DNA of 59,805 nucleotides from positions 1-59,805 of the forward strand of contig NZ_JADD01000016.1 in the NCBI RefSeq assembly GCF_000518205.1, in the 5' to 3' direction. This DNA is from Hutsoniella sourekii ATCC 700629 (GTDB taxonomy: Bacteria > Bacillota > Bacilli > Lactobacillales > Aerococcaceae). The translations under genes were made by a program, and so were the position numbers. The notes below the pieces were generated by a model, which saw only the letters and a program-made list of their open reading frames with translations, did no database searches and was not told the DNA's origin. The stretch's first letter is position 1; each line of letters opens with the position of its first letter. Shown here piece by piece: positions 36,544 to 46,470 of the stretch.

Positions 36544-38784
36544 TTAATTAGGTTTAACTTCCACCATATGGAAAGCTTCGATGACATCATCAACCTTGAT
36601 GTCGTTATAATTCTCGATCATTAGACCACATTCATAACCCTTACGGACTTCCTTAACATCATCTTGGAAGCGGCGTAAGCTGGAAATATCGCCTTCATAG
36701 ATAACAATGTTATCACGAATCAAGCGTACTTGGCTGGAACGAGCGATATACCCATCGGTAACAAAGGATCCAGCAATGGTTCCTAACTTAGAAACAGTAT
36801 AGGTCTCACGAACAATAGCTTGACCTTGAACTTCTTCCACGAATTCTGGATCTAGCATACCCTTCATGGCTGATTCCACTTCTTCAATTGCATCATAGAT
36901 CACTCGGTAGAGACGGATATCTACTTCTTCCGTCTCAGCTGAAGCGCGAGCTTGTGGGGTTGGACGAACATTGAATCCAATCACAATCGCACCAGAAGCA
37001 GCTGCAAGTGAAATATCACTTTCATTGATGGCACCAACGGCAGAGTGGACAATATCCACACGCACGCCTTCAACGTCAATCTTTTGCAAGCTGGCACTTA
37101 AGGCTTCAGCAGATCCTTGAACGTCAGCCTTGATAATAACATTCACTGTCCGTAATTCGCCTTCTTGGAGGCTCTCAAACAAGTTATCCAAGGTGACCTT
37201 CTTAGTGTTATTACGGGCTGCAATTTGCGCTTGTTCAGCACGGCGTTCCCCAGCTTGACGCGCAGTCTTCTCATCTTCAAAGACGGCAAACAAGTCACCC
37301 GCTTGGGGAGCATCATTAAGACCGGTAATTTCTACTGGAGTGGAAGGACCGGCTGTCTTAATGCGACGACCTTGGTCATTAGTCATCGTCCGAACTCGGC
37401 CGTAAGTATTACCAACAACAATTGGATCTCCTTGGTTCAAGGTACCTTGTTGAACTAAAAGCGTCGCAGTAGCTCCTTGAGACTTGTCTAAGCGAGCTTC
37501 GATAACAGAACCAATCGCTAGACGGTCAGCGTCAGCTTTGAGTTCTTCTACTTCAGCTACCAATAGGATCATTTCTAGTAGTTCATCCAAGTTAAGATTT
37601 TGAAGCGCTGAGATCTCAACAAAGATATTGTCTCCACCCCAATCTTCAGGGATGATACCATATTCGGTTAATTCTTGCTTAACCCGGTCTGGATTGGCTT
37701 CAGGCTTATCAATCTTATTGACTGCTACAATAATTGGCACTTCAGCAGCCTTGGCATGGTTGATCGCTTCAACAGTTTGAGGCATGACCCCATCGTCAGC
37801 AGCTACTACAATAATGGCAATATCAGTTACATCCGCACCGCGGGCCCGCATGGTGGTGAAGGCCTCGTGACCCGGTGTATCTAGGAAGGTGATGACCTTG
37901 TCATCATCCACTTTAACTTGGTAGGCGCCAATATGCTGGGTAATTCCCCCGGCTTCGCCTTCAGCTACACGTGCTTGTCTAAGTGAGTCAAGAAGGGTCG
38001 TCTTCCCGTGGTCAACGTGACCCATAATGGTTACAACAGCCGGACGAAGAGTTAACTTATCAGGATCGACTTCTTGTTCAAAGTACATTTCCAAATCGGA
38101 AACATCCACTTCGACTTTCTCTTCAGCTTCAACCCCATATTCCATAGCGATTAGTTCAATCACATCTTTAGACAAGGCTTGGTTCTGGTTAGCCATGACA
38201 CCGAGCATCATTAATTTCTTGATAATTTCAGTGGCATCCCTGTGGAAAATCTTAGCAATCTCTTGAATGTTCATGCCTTCAGAATACTCAAATTTTTCTG
38301 GCAAATCTTTATGCTTTCTAGCTGTTAAGCCGGCTCCTTGGTTGGTGTTGCGCTTGGCTCCGCGTCCTCTACGGTTACGACGGTTACGGCGTCCTCCACC
38401 ACGTTTGTTAGCTTCTTGGTCATCGCGTTTCTTAGTGTCATCACGCTTTTTGCTGTTAGCTTGACCCTTGGCTTGATTGCCTTGCTTCTTATTAGTCTTA
38501 GCATTATCTTTGCCAGTAGACTTGGCCTGAGACGTGTTTTGCTTTTGCCCCTTGTCTTTATGACTAGGCTCTTGCTTGGCTTGTTTGTCAGAACTTGACT
38601 GCTTCTTGTTAGTCTTAGCAGCTGAGCCTTGACTTAAGACTTGCTTGAGTTGTTTTTGTTGGTCGTCATTAATTGAAGACATGTGACTGGCAAATTCCAT
38701 TCCATTGTTTTTAGCGAGTTCCAACAGGTTTTTACTGGTTATTTTATTTTCTTTTGCGAATTCATAAATACGCTTGGATGTCAT
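36544..38784 (-). CDS. infB: Translation initiation factor IF-2
   Basis: GTPase that brings fMet-tRNA to the 30S subunit. N-domain start [27 protein letters not shown], then a basic low-complexity linker (about 55-150, rich in K, Q, N and [12 protein letters not shown]). G motifs [17 protein letters not shown] and [14 protein letters not shown], then domains II-IV. At 746 residues it is on the short side because the linker is short. It follows ylxQ by 23 bases. Confidence 0.97.
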   Translation of the reverse strand: MTSKRIYEFAKENKITSKNLLELAKNNGMEFASHMSSINDDQQKQLKQVLSQGSAAKTNKKQSSSDKQAKQEPSHKDKGQKQNTSQAKSTGKDNAKTNKKQGNQAKGQANSKKRDDTKKRDDQEANKRGGGRRNRRNRRGRGAKRNTNQGAGLTARKHKDLPEKFEYSEGMNIQEIAKIFHRDATEIIKKLMMLGVMANQNQALSKDVIELIAMEYGVEAEEKVEVDVSDLEMYFEQEVDPDKLTLRPAVVTIMGHVDHGKTTLLDSLRQARVAEGEAGGITQHIGAYQVKVDDDKVITFLDTPGHEAFTTMRARGADVTDIAIIVVAADDGVMPQTVEAINHAKAAEVPIIVAVNKIDKPEANPDRVKQELTEYGIIPEDWGGDNIFVEISALQNLNLDELLEMILLVAEVEELKADADRLAIGSVIEARLDKSQGATATLLVQQGTLNQGDPIVVGNTYGRVRTMTNDQGRRIKTAGPSTPVEITGLNDAPQAGDLFAVFEDEKTARQAGERRAEQAQIAARNNTKKVTLDNLFESLQEGELRTVNVIIKADVQGSAEALSASLQKIDVEGVRVDIVHSAVGAINESDISLAAASGAIVIGFNVRPTPQARASAETEEVDIRLYRVIYDAIEEVESAMKGMLDPEFVEEVQGQAIVRETYTVSKLGTIAGSFVTDGYIARSSQVRLIRDNIVIYEGDISSLRRFQDDVKEVRKGYECGLMIENYNDIKVDDVIEAFHMVEVKPN

Positions 38785-38807
38785 ACTATCACCTTCCTAA
38801 ATACTAG

Positions 38808-39128
38808 TTAACTATCATATACTTCTCCACTTTCATAAGACAAAAATTTCTTAGCCATTCCTCTATTTTTGAGTCCGCAGAGGGTCCGTTTCTTGCCTAA
38901 GGCTTGGCTGATTTCCAACCGATTAAAGGCAAAGGAGACCGGAATCTGCCAGTACTCACTTAAGTCTTGGTAACGTTTCTTGGTCTTATCACTGGCGTCA
39001 CTGGCACAGACAATCAAGACCACTTGACCGGTTTTACTAGCTTTCTCAACAAGTTCATCCCCGGTTACCAAGTAGCCTGCCCGTTGGGCAAGGCCAAGTA
39101 GGTTTAATTGTTTTTGCTTAGGACTCAT
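38808..39128 (-). CDS. ylxQ: YlxQ family ribosomal L7Ae-like protein
   Basis: Small L7Ae/L30e-fold RNA-binding protein, 106 residues: LNLLGLAQRAGYLVTGDELVEKASKTGQVVLIVCASDASDKTKKRY and a later SQALGKKRTLCGLKNRGMAKKF. Related proteins bind K-turns. It overlaps ylxR by 4 bases and precedes infB, its conserved place. Cellular function is not established. Confidence 0.92.
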   Translation of the reverse strand: MSPKQKQLNLLGLAQRAGYLVTGDELVEKASKTGQVVLIVCASDASDKTKKRYQDLSEYWQIPVSFAFNRLEISQALGKKRTLCGLKNRGMAKKFLSYESGEVYDS

Positions 39129-39421
39129 ATGATTTCAGATCGGGCTTTCTGATAATCCAAGAAATCATACAATTCCTCATAAAAGTCATCGGAAATCTTT
39201 ATTCCAAAGGCCTTATCGAAGGTCTTATCCTTCTTAGCCTTGATGGCCAAGTCAGGATCTAGGGCAATATAAGCACCTCGACCGTTCTTCTTGCCCGTTG
39301 GATCAATGAAGATTTCCCCTTCTTTAGTCTTAACAATCCGGATTAATTCCTTCTTCGGGTGCATCTCACCTGAGACTACACACTTGCGCATCGGAATCTT
39401 CCGTTGCTTCTTCTGGCTCAC
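39125..39421 (-). CDS. ylxR: YlxR family (RNA-binding) protein
   Basis: DUF448 protein with RKIPMRKCVVSGEMHPKKELIRIVKTKEGEIFIDPTGKKNGRGAYI, the conserved core including GRGAY. The GTG start (SQKKQRKIP) is preferred: AAGGAGG lies 8 bases upstream and this avoids overlap with nusA. An upstream ATG in frame lies inside nusA. The basic surface suggests nucleic-acid binding; the role is uncertain, though a link to RNase P has been reported. Confidence 0.9.
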   Translation of the reverse strand: MSQKKQRKIPMRKCVVSGEMHPKKELIRIVKTKEGEIFIDPTGKKNGRGAYIALDPDLAIKAKKDKTFDKAFGIKISDDFYEELYDFLDYQKARSEII

Positions 39422-39434
39422 TGGTTCCGCCTCC

Positions 39435-40868
39435 TTAATTATCAGTAGGCTCCGTTGCGTCTTGGGCATCGAGGTCTAATAATTCCTCATCTTCCAATGC
39501 ATCAACGTAAGCTGCCTCTTCTAATAATTCGTCATAATCTTGTTCGCCATCAATCTCAACTTCTGCCACCGCTTCTTCTGCAGCTTCAGGATCATAGTTT
39601 TGCTCGGCAATATCTTGGGCTTCAATCATAGCGTCGACTTCTAATTGTGAGGCGTTAGACTCTGCTTCTTCTAATAATTCTACTTCTTCCAAGTCCGCCT
39701 CGGTCAAGGCGCCGGCTTCTTGATCTTCTTCAAGGAGCTCAGCTTCTTGAGCGGCTTGATCAGCTTCTAATTCTTCAATCTCATCTTCTAATTCGCTAGC
39801 CAAAGCCTCTTGCTCAGCCACATAGTCTGCATAATCACTATCAGACTTGATATCAATCTTGTGACCGGTTAAACGAGCAGCTAGACGAGCATTTTGTCCC
39901 CGTTTACCAATAGCTAGCGATAATTGGAAGTCTGGAACAACAACAATCGCTGCATTCTCTTCTTCCTTGAAGACTACTTGGTCGACATCTGCTGGGTTCA
40001 TCGCATTGGTAATGAAGACTTCTGGATCGTCACTGTATTCAATGATATCCATATTCTCACCATTTAATTCATGGACAATCGCTTGTACCCGTTGACCACC
40101 CGGGCCAACACAAGTTCCCACTGGGTCTACTTGACTGTCGCGACTACGAACGGCTACCTTAGACCGGTCGCCGGCTTCTCGAGCAATGCTCATCACTTCA
40201 ATAATACCGTCATAGATTTCTGGCACTTCTTGTTCAAACAAGCGGCGCAAGAAGTCTGGATGCGCCCGGCTGACAATAATTTGAGGGCCACGTGTCGTCT
40301 TATCTACCTTAGCCACATAGACCTTGATCCGTTGATCCATGTCAAAGGTTTCATTAGGAATCTGCTCGCGCACAGGCATAACTGCTTCTACTCGGCCCAA
40401 GTTGACATAGACAAAACGATTGTCCACCCGCTCAACGGTACCGGTTAGAATCTCGTCTTCATATTCAATAAATTCGTTATAGATTAGATCGCGTTCCGCT
40501 TCACGAATGCGTTGCATCACGACATGCTTAGCCGTTTGAGTAGCAATACGGCCAAAGTCAGCCGGTGTCACTTCAAATTTGATCTTATCGCCAATTTCAT
40601 AGGCGCGATTAATTTCACGGGCTTCTTCTAAGCTGATCTCTAAGGTTGAGTCGTAGTTGGTTTCAACGACTTCCTTGACAGAATAGACTTTGATGGAACC
40701 ATTCTCAGTATCAAAGACCACTTCCACATTTTGCGCTTGGTCATAATTCCGCTTATAAGCTAGCTCTAAGGCTGTTTCTAAGGCATCTTTGATGACTTCT
40801 CGGGAAATTCCTTTTTCTTCTTCGAGAAGGTCCATAGCTTGGACAAGTTCGTTATTTTCACTGGTCAT
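39435..40868 (-). CDS. nusA: Transcription termination/antitermination protein NusA
   Basis: RNA polymerase-binding factor. N-terminal domain, an S1 domain (EILTGTVERVDNRFVYVNLGRVEAVMP) and two KH domains (VAVRSRDSQVDPVGTCVGPGGQRVQAIV; LAIGKRGQNARLAARLTGHKIDI). The last 120 residues form an unusually long acidic tail with dense E/D runs (EDEIEELEADQAAQEAELLEEDQEAG broken by A, L and Q), not found in short Bacillus NusA. It follows rimP by 17 bases. Confidence 0.96.
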   Translation of the reverse strand: MTSENNELVQAMDLLEEEKGISREVIKDALETALELAYKRNYDQAQNVEVVFDTENGSIKVYSVKEVVETNYDSTLEISLEEAREINRAYEIGDKIKFEVTPADFGRIATQTAKHVVMQRIREAERDLIYNEFIEYEDEILTGTVERVDNRFVYVNLGRVEAVMPVREQIPNETFDMDQRIKVYVAKVDKTTRGPQIIVSRAHPDFLRRLFEQEVPEIYDGIIEVMSIAREAGDRSKVAVRSRDSQVDPVGTCVGPGGQRVQAIVHELNGENMDIIEYSDDPEVFITNAMNPADVDQVVFKEEENAAIVVVPDFQLSLAIGKRGQNARLAARLTGHKIDIKSDSDYADYVAEQEALASELEDEIEELEADQAAQEAELLEEDQEAGALTEADLEEVELLEEAESNASQLEVDAMIEAQDIAEQNYDPEAAEEAVAEVEIDGEQDYDELLEEAAYVDALEDEELLDLDAQDATEPTDN

Positions 40869-40885
40869 ATTTTCCCATCCTTTAA

Positions 40886-41359
40886 CTAGAATTTCACTGC
40901 TAATCTCGCAAAGGAGATGGCATCTTTATCAATTTCAAGGGTTTTCTTACGAGACTTAATTTGGACTTCCAAGAGATAATGATCCTCTTCAACGCCCAAG
41001 AGTGTGCCTTCATGGAAGGTCTCGCCATGTTGGTGATTATAATAGTCAAAATGAACATAAGAGCCAACAGCTGCCTCAATGGCTTCTGGTGTTGGGAGTG
41101 GACGTTCTGCTCCTGGAGAAGCCACTTCCAAGTAATATTCTTTAGGGAAGGGATCAGGTTCTAGATTGTCCAAGACCTCACTTAGATCTTCACTAATGGC
41201 GACGCAATCATTTAAGTCGATGCCACCGGCCTTATCAGCGTAGACCCGCAAGTACCAACTACCTTCTTCATGAACATACTCCATACTAACTAGCTGACAG
41301 TCATGGCTAGCCACAACTGGCTCAACCACTGGTTGAATCTTATCAATAAGTGTTGTCAT
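40886..41359 (-). CDS. rimP: Ribosome maturation factor RimP
   Basis: Assists 30S assembly. The N-terminal domain has EYVHEEGSWYLRVYADKAGGIDLNDCVAISEDLSEVLD, then YYLEVASPGAERPL, a family hallmark. The C-terminal SH3-like domain follows. 157 residues. First gene of the operon, with a promoter 93 bases upstream. Confidence 0.95.
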   Translation of the reverse strand: MTTLIDKIQPVVEPVVASHDCQLVSMEYVHEEGSWYLRVYADKAGGIDLNDCVAISEDLSEVLDNLEPDPFPKEYYLEVASPGAERPLPTPEAIEAAVGSYVHFDYYNHQHGETFHEGTLLGVEEDHYLLEVQIKSRKKTLEIDKDAISFARLAVKF

Positions 41360-41451
41360 TTTTCACCTCTTTATTGTAATAACCCCGTTATAATAATGAA
41401 TAGGAGCGAACCACAAAGGTCCCCTCCTTCATCAACGTAATCACTTATTAG

Positions 41452-41480
41452 ATTATAGCACAGACTTGCCCTAGCTTCAA
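41452..41480 (-). promoter_or_regulatory. Promoter of the rimP-nusA-infB operon
   Basis: Minus strand TTGAAG, 17 bases, TATAAT, with TGC before the -10 (extended -10). It lies just past the mscS-like gene. Confidence 0.8.
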
Positions 41481-41494
41481 GGACAAGATCAGGC

Positions 41495-42379
41495 TTAGGC
41501 TTCTTGGCGGTAATAGATTGGTTCAGGCATTGAGATCTTGTGACTTTCGAATAAATCATAGAGATTATTTTGCATGATCATCTGATTCTTACCAATCTCA
41601 TCAAATCGACTAAAGTATTGGATATATATGCGGAAACCATTGCTGTCTAAGACGGCCCGGATGCTAGGCTTGATGTCATAATCTTGAGCCTCGATACTAC
41701 GGTCGAACTTCTCCAACTCTTCTTCAGAATACGCTTGCTTGAATTGATCGTACTTCTCGTAAGCCAACTTGCCCGCTAACTTCATAGCCAATTCCCGGTC
41801 CGCATCAAAGCCAATCAAGATATACACTTCCTGCATCACAAAAGGCGTGCTCCGGGTATAGTTGAACAAGGCCTTGTCAAAGATAAAACGGTTGGGCATG
41901 GACACATACCGTCCAGTTGGGGTTAAGGAATCCACCAAGTGGCCCATCTCCGCCACATTAAACTGAAGAAAGTCCATGTCGACGACTTGGCCCACTACCC
42001 CATCAACTTGAATAATATCCTCCATCTCAAATGGATGACGAAAGGAAACATAAATATAAGCCACCACATCCACAATCATATCCTTCAAGGCAAGACCCGC
42101 TAAGGTAGCCAAAACCCCAAGAATAATCCCAATCGACTGCGTATGCGAAAACCACAAGTTAAAGGTGAAGGCCAAGGTCAAGACCATCAAGACCACCCGC
42201 TCCACTTGGAAGATCCGCCGAAGGATCTTATCCTTATCAATCAACTTGGGCAACACGTAATGAGACAACTTAGAAATTAAGATAGCAGCAACAATAATAA
42301 TAACCGTCACCAGCACCTGCCTCAAGAAGACACTCGAGTCCTCCACACTGGAGACAACCATATCGGAAATCTGATTCAT
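41495..42379 (-). CDS. MscS-type mechanosensitive ion channel
   Basis: Three membrane segments (about 20-40, 60-80, 85-115) are followed by the beta domain: GLALKDMIVDVVAYIYVSFRHPFEMEDIIQVDGVVGQVVDMDFLQFNV, then SMPNRFIFDKALFNYTRS. These are the MscS pore-lining and beta motifs. At 294 residues it is the size of the small MscS/YkuT type. It would release solutes on osmotic downshock. The gene is followed closely by the rimP promoter. Confidence 0.92.
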   Translation of the reverse strand: MNQISDMVVSSVEDSSVFLRQVLVTVIIIVAAILISKLSHYVLPKLIDKDKILRRIFQVERVVLMVLTLAFTFNLWFSHTQSIGIILGVLATLAGLALKDMIVDVVAYIYVSFRHPFEMEDIIQVDGVVGQVVDMDFLQFNVAEMGHLVDSLTPTGRYVSMPNRFIFDKALFNYTRSTPFVMQEVYILIGFDADRELAMKLAGKLAYEKYDQFKQAYSEEELEKFDRSIEAQDYDIKPSIRAVLDSNGFRIYIQYFSRFDEIGKNQMIMQNNLYDLFESHKISMPEPIYYRQEA

Positions 42380-42464
42380 AAAAACCTCCTCTACACTTCA
42401 TCTTAAAACTAGCATGAAATAAGATGGATTTCAAGTGGAAGCCAGGTGGGTTGGGGAGTTGAAT

Positions 42465-42925
42465 GCAGATGTGGGGGTTTGGGAACTGTATTGAACTGGG
42501 GGTTACGATACGCTTGGTGGGGGAAAGCGTATTGAAGTTGAGGTTTTCGATACGGTTGGTGATGGGGAAACGTATTGAACTTGGGGTTTTTAACACGCTT
42601 GGTGATGGGGAAACGTATCGAACAGTGGGGGGTCAATACGCTTCGTGGTAAAAAAGCGTAGCGAACTTCAGATTGATGGCCTTTGCTTTTGCGATAAGCG
42701 CCGCTTCACTGGTGTTATTATACGCTTCAGGCAATTAAAGCGTATGATAATTAACTGTTATCATACACTTCCCGACGTCAAAACGTATAATATCTCCGCC
42801 TTATCATACAGTTGCTATCGTCAAAACGTATAATAACTGCCCCTTATCATACACTTACCAACGCCAAACCGTATAATAAACTGCACTTATTATACGCTTC
42901 CACCAGCATAACCGTACAATAAGAA
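42465..42925. repeat. Tandem repeat array D, 42-43-bp period, about 10 dyad units
   Basis: Two joined sub-arrays. In the first, GATACGCTT-type motifs lie at 42507, 42549, 42592 and 42635; units contain AATACGCTT...GGAAACGTATT dyads. In the second, TCATACACTT-type motifs lie at 42761, 42804, 42847 and 42890; units contain TTATCATAC...CGTATAATAA dyads. The linking units (42640-42760) are more degenerate but include ATTATACGCTT...AAAGCGTATGATAAT. The array lies downstream of the flavin reductase gene and upstream of the MscS gene. Confidence 0.88.
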
Positions 42926-42956
42926 GCCACCCCACGCCTCACCTCCCAGACTCACC

Positions 42957-42988
42957 AAAAATCCCACCGAAAGACATTTTTCGGTGGG
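42957..42988 (-). terminator. Terminator of the flavin reductase gene
   Basis: Minus strand CCCACCGAAA / TTTCGGTGGG with a six-base loop, then ATTTTTGG. Confidence 0.85.
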
Positions 42989-43018
42989 AGAATGAAGGGT
43001 TGAGTTATTTAGATAAGA

Positions 43019-43564
43019 TTAGATGTGTTTCTTGACGTGGTTTACAAATGATTCAGCGACAGTTCCTAAGAATTGACGTGTATCTTCATTTGTTAATTCA
43101 CCAGCTTCATTGAAGTAATCAGCTGAGTTACCTAAGTATACCTCTGGTTGGTGCATCAATGGCATATCTAAGAATGATAAGGTTGGCTTCAATGATTGCG
43201 CAGCAACTGCACCAGCCATACCTGAAATAGAGTGGCTTAAGATCATAACTGGTTTACCACCCCATACACTTTCACCCCAAGGACGAGAAGCGACATCTAG
43301 AGCGTTCTTCAAAGCTGCTGAAGTTGAACGGTTGTATTCTGGTGTTGCTAAGATAATGGCATCTTGACGCTTAACTGCTTCACGGAAGTCGATATATTCT
43401 TGTGGATTATCTTGATCGTATTCTTCGTTATATAATGGAAGATTGCCGATTTCTAGGAATTCAACTTCAAAATCAGATGGTAATTCAGCGACCAAGGCCT
43501 TTGCCCATTTGCGTGCATAAGATTCTTTACGTAAACTACCAACTAATACGCCTACTTTTGTCAT
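43019..43564 (-). CDS. NADPH-dependent FMN reductase family protein
   Basis: Flavodoxin-like fold: KVGVLVGSLRKESYARKWAKAL (phosphate-binding loop SLRKES), LPLYNEE, and IILATPEYNRSTSAALKNALDVASRP, typical of NAD(P)H:FMN/quinone or azo-dye reductases. 181 residues. Monocistronic with its own terminator. Substrate unresolved; protection against quinones or chromate is a family possibility. Confidence 0.9.
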   Translation of the reverse strand: MTKVGVLVGSLRKESYARKWAKALVAELPSDFEVEFLEIGNLPLYNEEYDQDNPQEYIDFREAVKRQDAIILATPEYNRSTSAALKNALDVASRPWGESVWGGKPVMILSHSISGMAGAVAAQSLKPTLSFLDMPLMHQPEVYLGNSADYFNEAGELTNEDTRQFLGTVAESFVNHVKKHI

Positions 43565-43733
43565 TAATAATCATCCTTTTCATGTTAAAATTTTTGGCTT
43601 ATCTCTTAAGCTCTGTCTATATAATACTTCGAATCCGAAATAATTGCAAGTCCTATACTCAAAAAATTATTTGAATATTTAATGAAGTTTCTATTCATTC
43701 GACAGACCCCTTGTCAAATCAGCTCTAAATGAT

Positions 43734-43768
43734 AAAACCGCTAGTTCCAATACGGCTGAAACTAACGG
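43734..43768 (-). terminator. Terminator of the former glycerol operon
   Basis: Minus strand CCGTTAGTT pairs with AACTAGCGG (one mismatch), then TTTTAT, 14 bases past the glpF remnant. Confidence 0.65.
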
Positions 43769-43781
43769 CTAAGCTTTTTAT

Positions 43782-44212
43782 CTAAACATTGACTAACATA
43801 TTTACAAAGGCTGGCAAGAGACCACCAGCCATAGGGCCAAGAACAGGAATCCATGCATATCCTCGGTCACTGTCTCTTCTATAGGTAAAAGGGAGGATAT
43901 TTCAAGAGCCTTAATCATGGGCAGGATTGATAGCATAACCAGTCGGCCCTCCAAGAGAAACACCGATACTGACAATTAGCATGCTCACAACAGCTGTAGC
44001 ATTACAAGCCACCATCTCTGAGTAACCAAAGGCCATAATGCCATAGGATAAGATGAAGATTTCGCCTATTTATGAAATCAAGTTATCTACTGGAGACTTA
44101 ATAGCGGCTCCCGTTGCGAATGTGCCTAGAATCGCTGGTGGACCTTAGGTCGCTTCAAAGTGAGGAGGTAGGTCAACCACACCTGTAGAGCCTCCGGAAA
44201 AGCAACAGCCAT
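43782..44212 (-). pseudogene. glpF: glpF glycerol facilitator remnant
   Basis: Minus strand from 43900 outward reads IMAFGYSEMVACNATAVVSMLIVSIGVSLGGPTGYAINPAHD, then a stop, another stop, and ILPF...DSDRGYAWIPVLGPMAGGLLPAFVNM. That is the second half of GlpF with its NPARDLGPR box destroyed. The first half is reduced to a short, frameshifted stretch starting MAVAFPEAL. About 430 bases remain of roughly 700. It follows glpO as in intact Lactobacillales glpKOF operons. Confidence 0.85.
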
Positions 44213-44231
44213 CTTTATTCCTCCTAGCTTA

Positions 44232-46061
44232 TTAATTTTTTAAGGCTTTTAAGTCATTTTCATCAATGATTGCTTGCAGACGGTCAGCTTGAACTTTGCG
44301 ATCCTCTGCACTCCAACCATAAGCTTGCGCCATCCGGTCCAATATAGGTTCCACTAGGTGATTTACTTCTTCCCGTTTGAATAATAGATAATTGGTGCGC
44401 CGTAATAAATAATCAACAGGTGTTAAGGTCATTTCATATTCCATCGCATAAGCTAACATCAGATTCTCTTTGAGGCTGAGTCGTTGGTCGAGATCTATTT
44501 CCCCTACTAATCCGAAGACTTTAGCTGCATTTGATCCATATAATGAAGCAATCTCGTAAGCATCTTCATTGGATAGACCTTGATTAACTCCAACTTCGGC
44601 GTAAGATTTAAATTCACGTTCGATATTATTTGGGTTTAACTCACCGCCAGATACTGGATAAGTCCGTGAATTAACTGAACGGAAGTGGCGATTATGATCA
44701 CGTCTTAGAGTCTCAATAATCTTTTCAAGAGCTCCGGCTGCCATCTTACGATAATCGGTAATCTTACCACCAGCCAGTGTGAAGAGGCCATTATCATCAA
44801 TATCTAAACTTGAACCACGAGAAACCTCTGATGGGTTCAAATTCTGTTCAGAAAGGCTTCCTTCTAGTCCGGCTACAACTGATTCGACATCTGCACGCGT
44901 TTGTTCTTGATTTAAGTAACCTTGAACGGATTCAATGAGTTGATTGAAGCTATGGTCCGTTAATTTACCACTATCTCCCCCGTTATAATCGGAAGAAGAA
45001 TTGCCAGCCAATAAGGGACGAAGACCCGCCCAAGAGGATTCAACATCATCCAAGGTTAAATCAGTGGTTGAGAAACGTCGATTAACAGCTTCTAGCAAAT
45101 AATCCACATCTTCTTGGGTTACTGTCGGATGTTTAAGGTCCCCATGATAATCTGTATCGGTGGTACCAAAGTAAGTCTTATTCTCGCGCGGAATAACAAA
45201 GATCATCCGTCCATCCCCATGACCACTATCAAAGTAAACTGGATGCGATACGCTTAATTTATCCCCATCAACAACTAAATGGACACCTTTAGTTGGGCGC
45301 ATTTGCCGAATTCTATCTGATCCTTCGCGGTCAAGATTACGCGTCTCATCTGACCAAGGACCGGTCGTATTAATCACTACTCGCGCTTTGATATCAAATT
45401 CTTGATTGGCTAATAAGTCTAGGGCTTTGACACCTCTTACTTTACCCTCTTCATTATAGAGATAACCGATCGCTTGAACGCAACTAGCAATAAGAGCGCC
45501 GTCTTGGTGCGCCCGCTTAATATTTTCAATAACTAGACGGATATCACTATTATTAAAATCAAGATAGCGACCGCCACCTTGCAGCCCTTCTTTTTTAAGA
45601 CCAAGTTCTTCTGCCAATACTTCTTCTGGCGAGAGTAGCTTGTTAGCATAAGAAGACATCTGAATCCCAGCTAACAAATCATACAAATCCATAGCAACCT
45701 TTAATCGAAATAAGTTAAAGGTTGCTCCGGGCTCATCATAAATAGGTAATATCATCGGATCAGGCTTAGGGATATGCGGTGCAATTTGTTGAACCACTGC
45801 CCGTTCTTGTACCGTATCGGATACGACTTCCACATCAAAATGCTTCAAATAACGAATACCACCGTGGACTAACTTAGTAGAACGACTGGATGTCCCCTCT
45901 GCAAAGTCCTGCATTTCAATGAGGCCGGTATCCATTCCAGAAGCAGCTGCTTGAAGCGCAACTCCTGCACCCGTAATCCCTCCACCAATAATTAATAAGT
46001 CTAATTCTTGTTCCTGCATTTTTTTAATGGCATTTTGACGGCTTTCATATGAAAACTTCAT
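44232..46061 (-). CDS. glpO: Glycerol-3-phosphate oxidase GlpO (FAD-dependent)
   Basis: Oxidises glycerol-3-phosphate to DHAP; lactic acid bacterial enzymes pass electrons to oxygen and form hydrogen peroxide. FAD motif LLIIGGGITGAGVALQAAASGM, then GTSSRSTKLVHGGIRYL, and the 50-residue insert (about 355-405, GNSSSDYNGGDSGKL...) found in the oxidase type rather than in GlpD. 609 residues, frame intact, AAGGAG before the ATG. It sits between the remains of glpK and glpF. Its normal upstream promoter was probably lost, so expression is uncertain. Confidence 0.92.
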   Translation of the reverse strand: MKFSYESRQNAIKKMQEQELDLLIIGGGITGAGVALQAAASGMDTGLIEMQDFAEGTSSRSTKLVHGGIRYLKHFDVEVVSDTVQERAVVQQIAPHIPKPDPMILPIYDEPGATFNLFRLKVAMDLYDLLAGIQMSSYANKLLSPEEVLAEELGLKKEGLQGGGRYLDFNNSDIRLVIENIKRAHQDGALIASCVQAIGYLYNEEGKVRGVKALDLLANQEFDIKARVVINTTGPWSDETRNLDREGSDRIRQMRPTKGVHLVVDGDKLSVSHPVYFDSGHGDGRMIFVIPRENKTYFGTTDTDYHGDLKHPTVTQEDVDYLLEAVNRRFSTTDLTLDDVESSWAGLRPLLAGNSSSDYNGGDSGKLTDHSFNQLIESVQGYLNQEQTRADVESVVAGLEGSLSEQNLNPSEVSRGSSLDIDDNGLFTLAGGKITDYRKMAAGALEKIIETLRRDHNRHFRSVNSRTYPVSGGELNPNNIEREFKSYAEVGVNQGLSNEDAYEIASLYGSNAAKVFGLVGEIDLDQRLSLKENLMLAYAMEYEMTLTPVDYLLRRTNYLLFKREEVNHLVEPILDRMAQAYGWSAEDRKVQADRLQAIIDENDLKALKN

Positions 46062-46088
46062 GCTGATTCTCCTTCTCTGGTCTTAGCC

Positions 46089-46470
46089 TTAATCATCTTC
46101 CGCTTGAGCAAATACTTGAGTCGCCTTGACAGCTCGCTGCCAACCTTTATAAAGTTGTTCCTTGCAAGCATTATTTATAAAAAGATTAAATTCCTTACCA
46201 ACTGCATCAAGGTCTTCAACTCATCCATATTCTCCCAAAAACCAACTGCTTGATTTGTTAGGAAGGTCGCTCCTAATACGATTGCTTCTAAGTGTTGGGC
46301 ACGAGCAATTTCTATTCCTAGTATATCAGATTGAAACTGCATCAAGTAGTCATTCATCACTGCTCCACCATTAACTTTTAAGACATTGATCAGCATCTCC
46401 CTATTTAATTCCATGATATCGATAATATCTCGCGTCTGGTAAGCCAATGATTGAAGCTTCAAAAGCCTTT
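46089..46470 (-). pseudogene. glpK: glpK glycerol kinase, C-terminal remnant
   Basis: The minus strand reads [19 protein letters not shown]...[49 protein letters not shown], the GlpK C-terminal domain. A frame change near 46190 leads to GKEFNLF, and the protein ends NNACKEQLYKGWQRAVKATQVFAQAEDD. About the first 370 residues are missing; the break at about 46465 joins an IS3 fragment. Confidence 0.9.

Noticed and set aside
38267-38598. Open frames opposite the IF-2 linker
   Set aside because: Antisense shadows of the lysine/arginine-rich low-complexity region of infB.
42409-42651. Overlapping short frames on both strands
   Set aside because: They lie in repeat array D and consist of repeated units; low-complexity, no homology.
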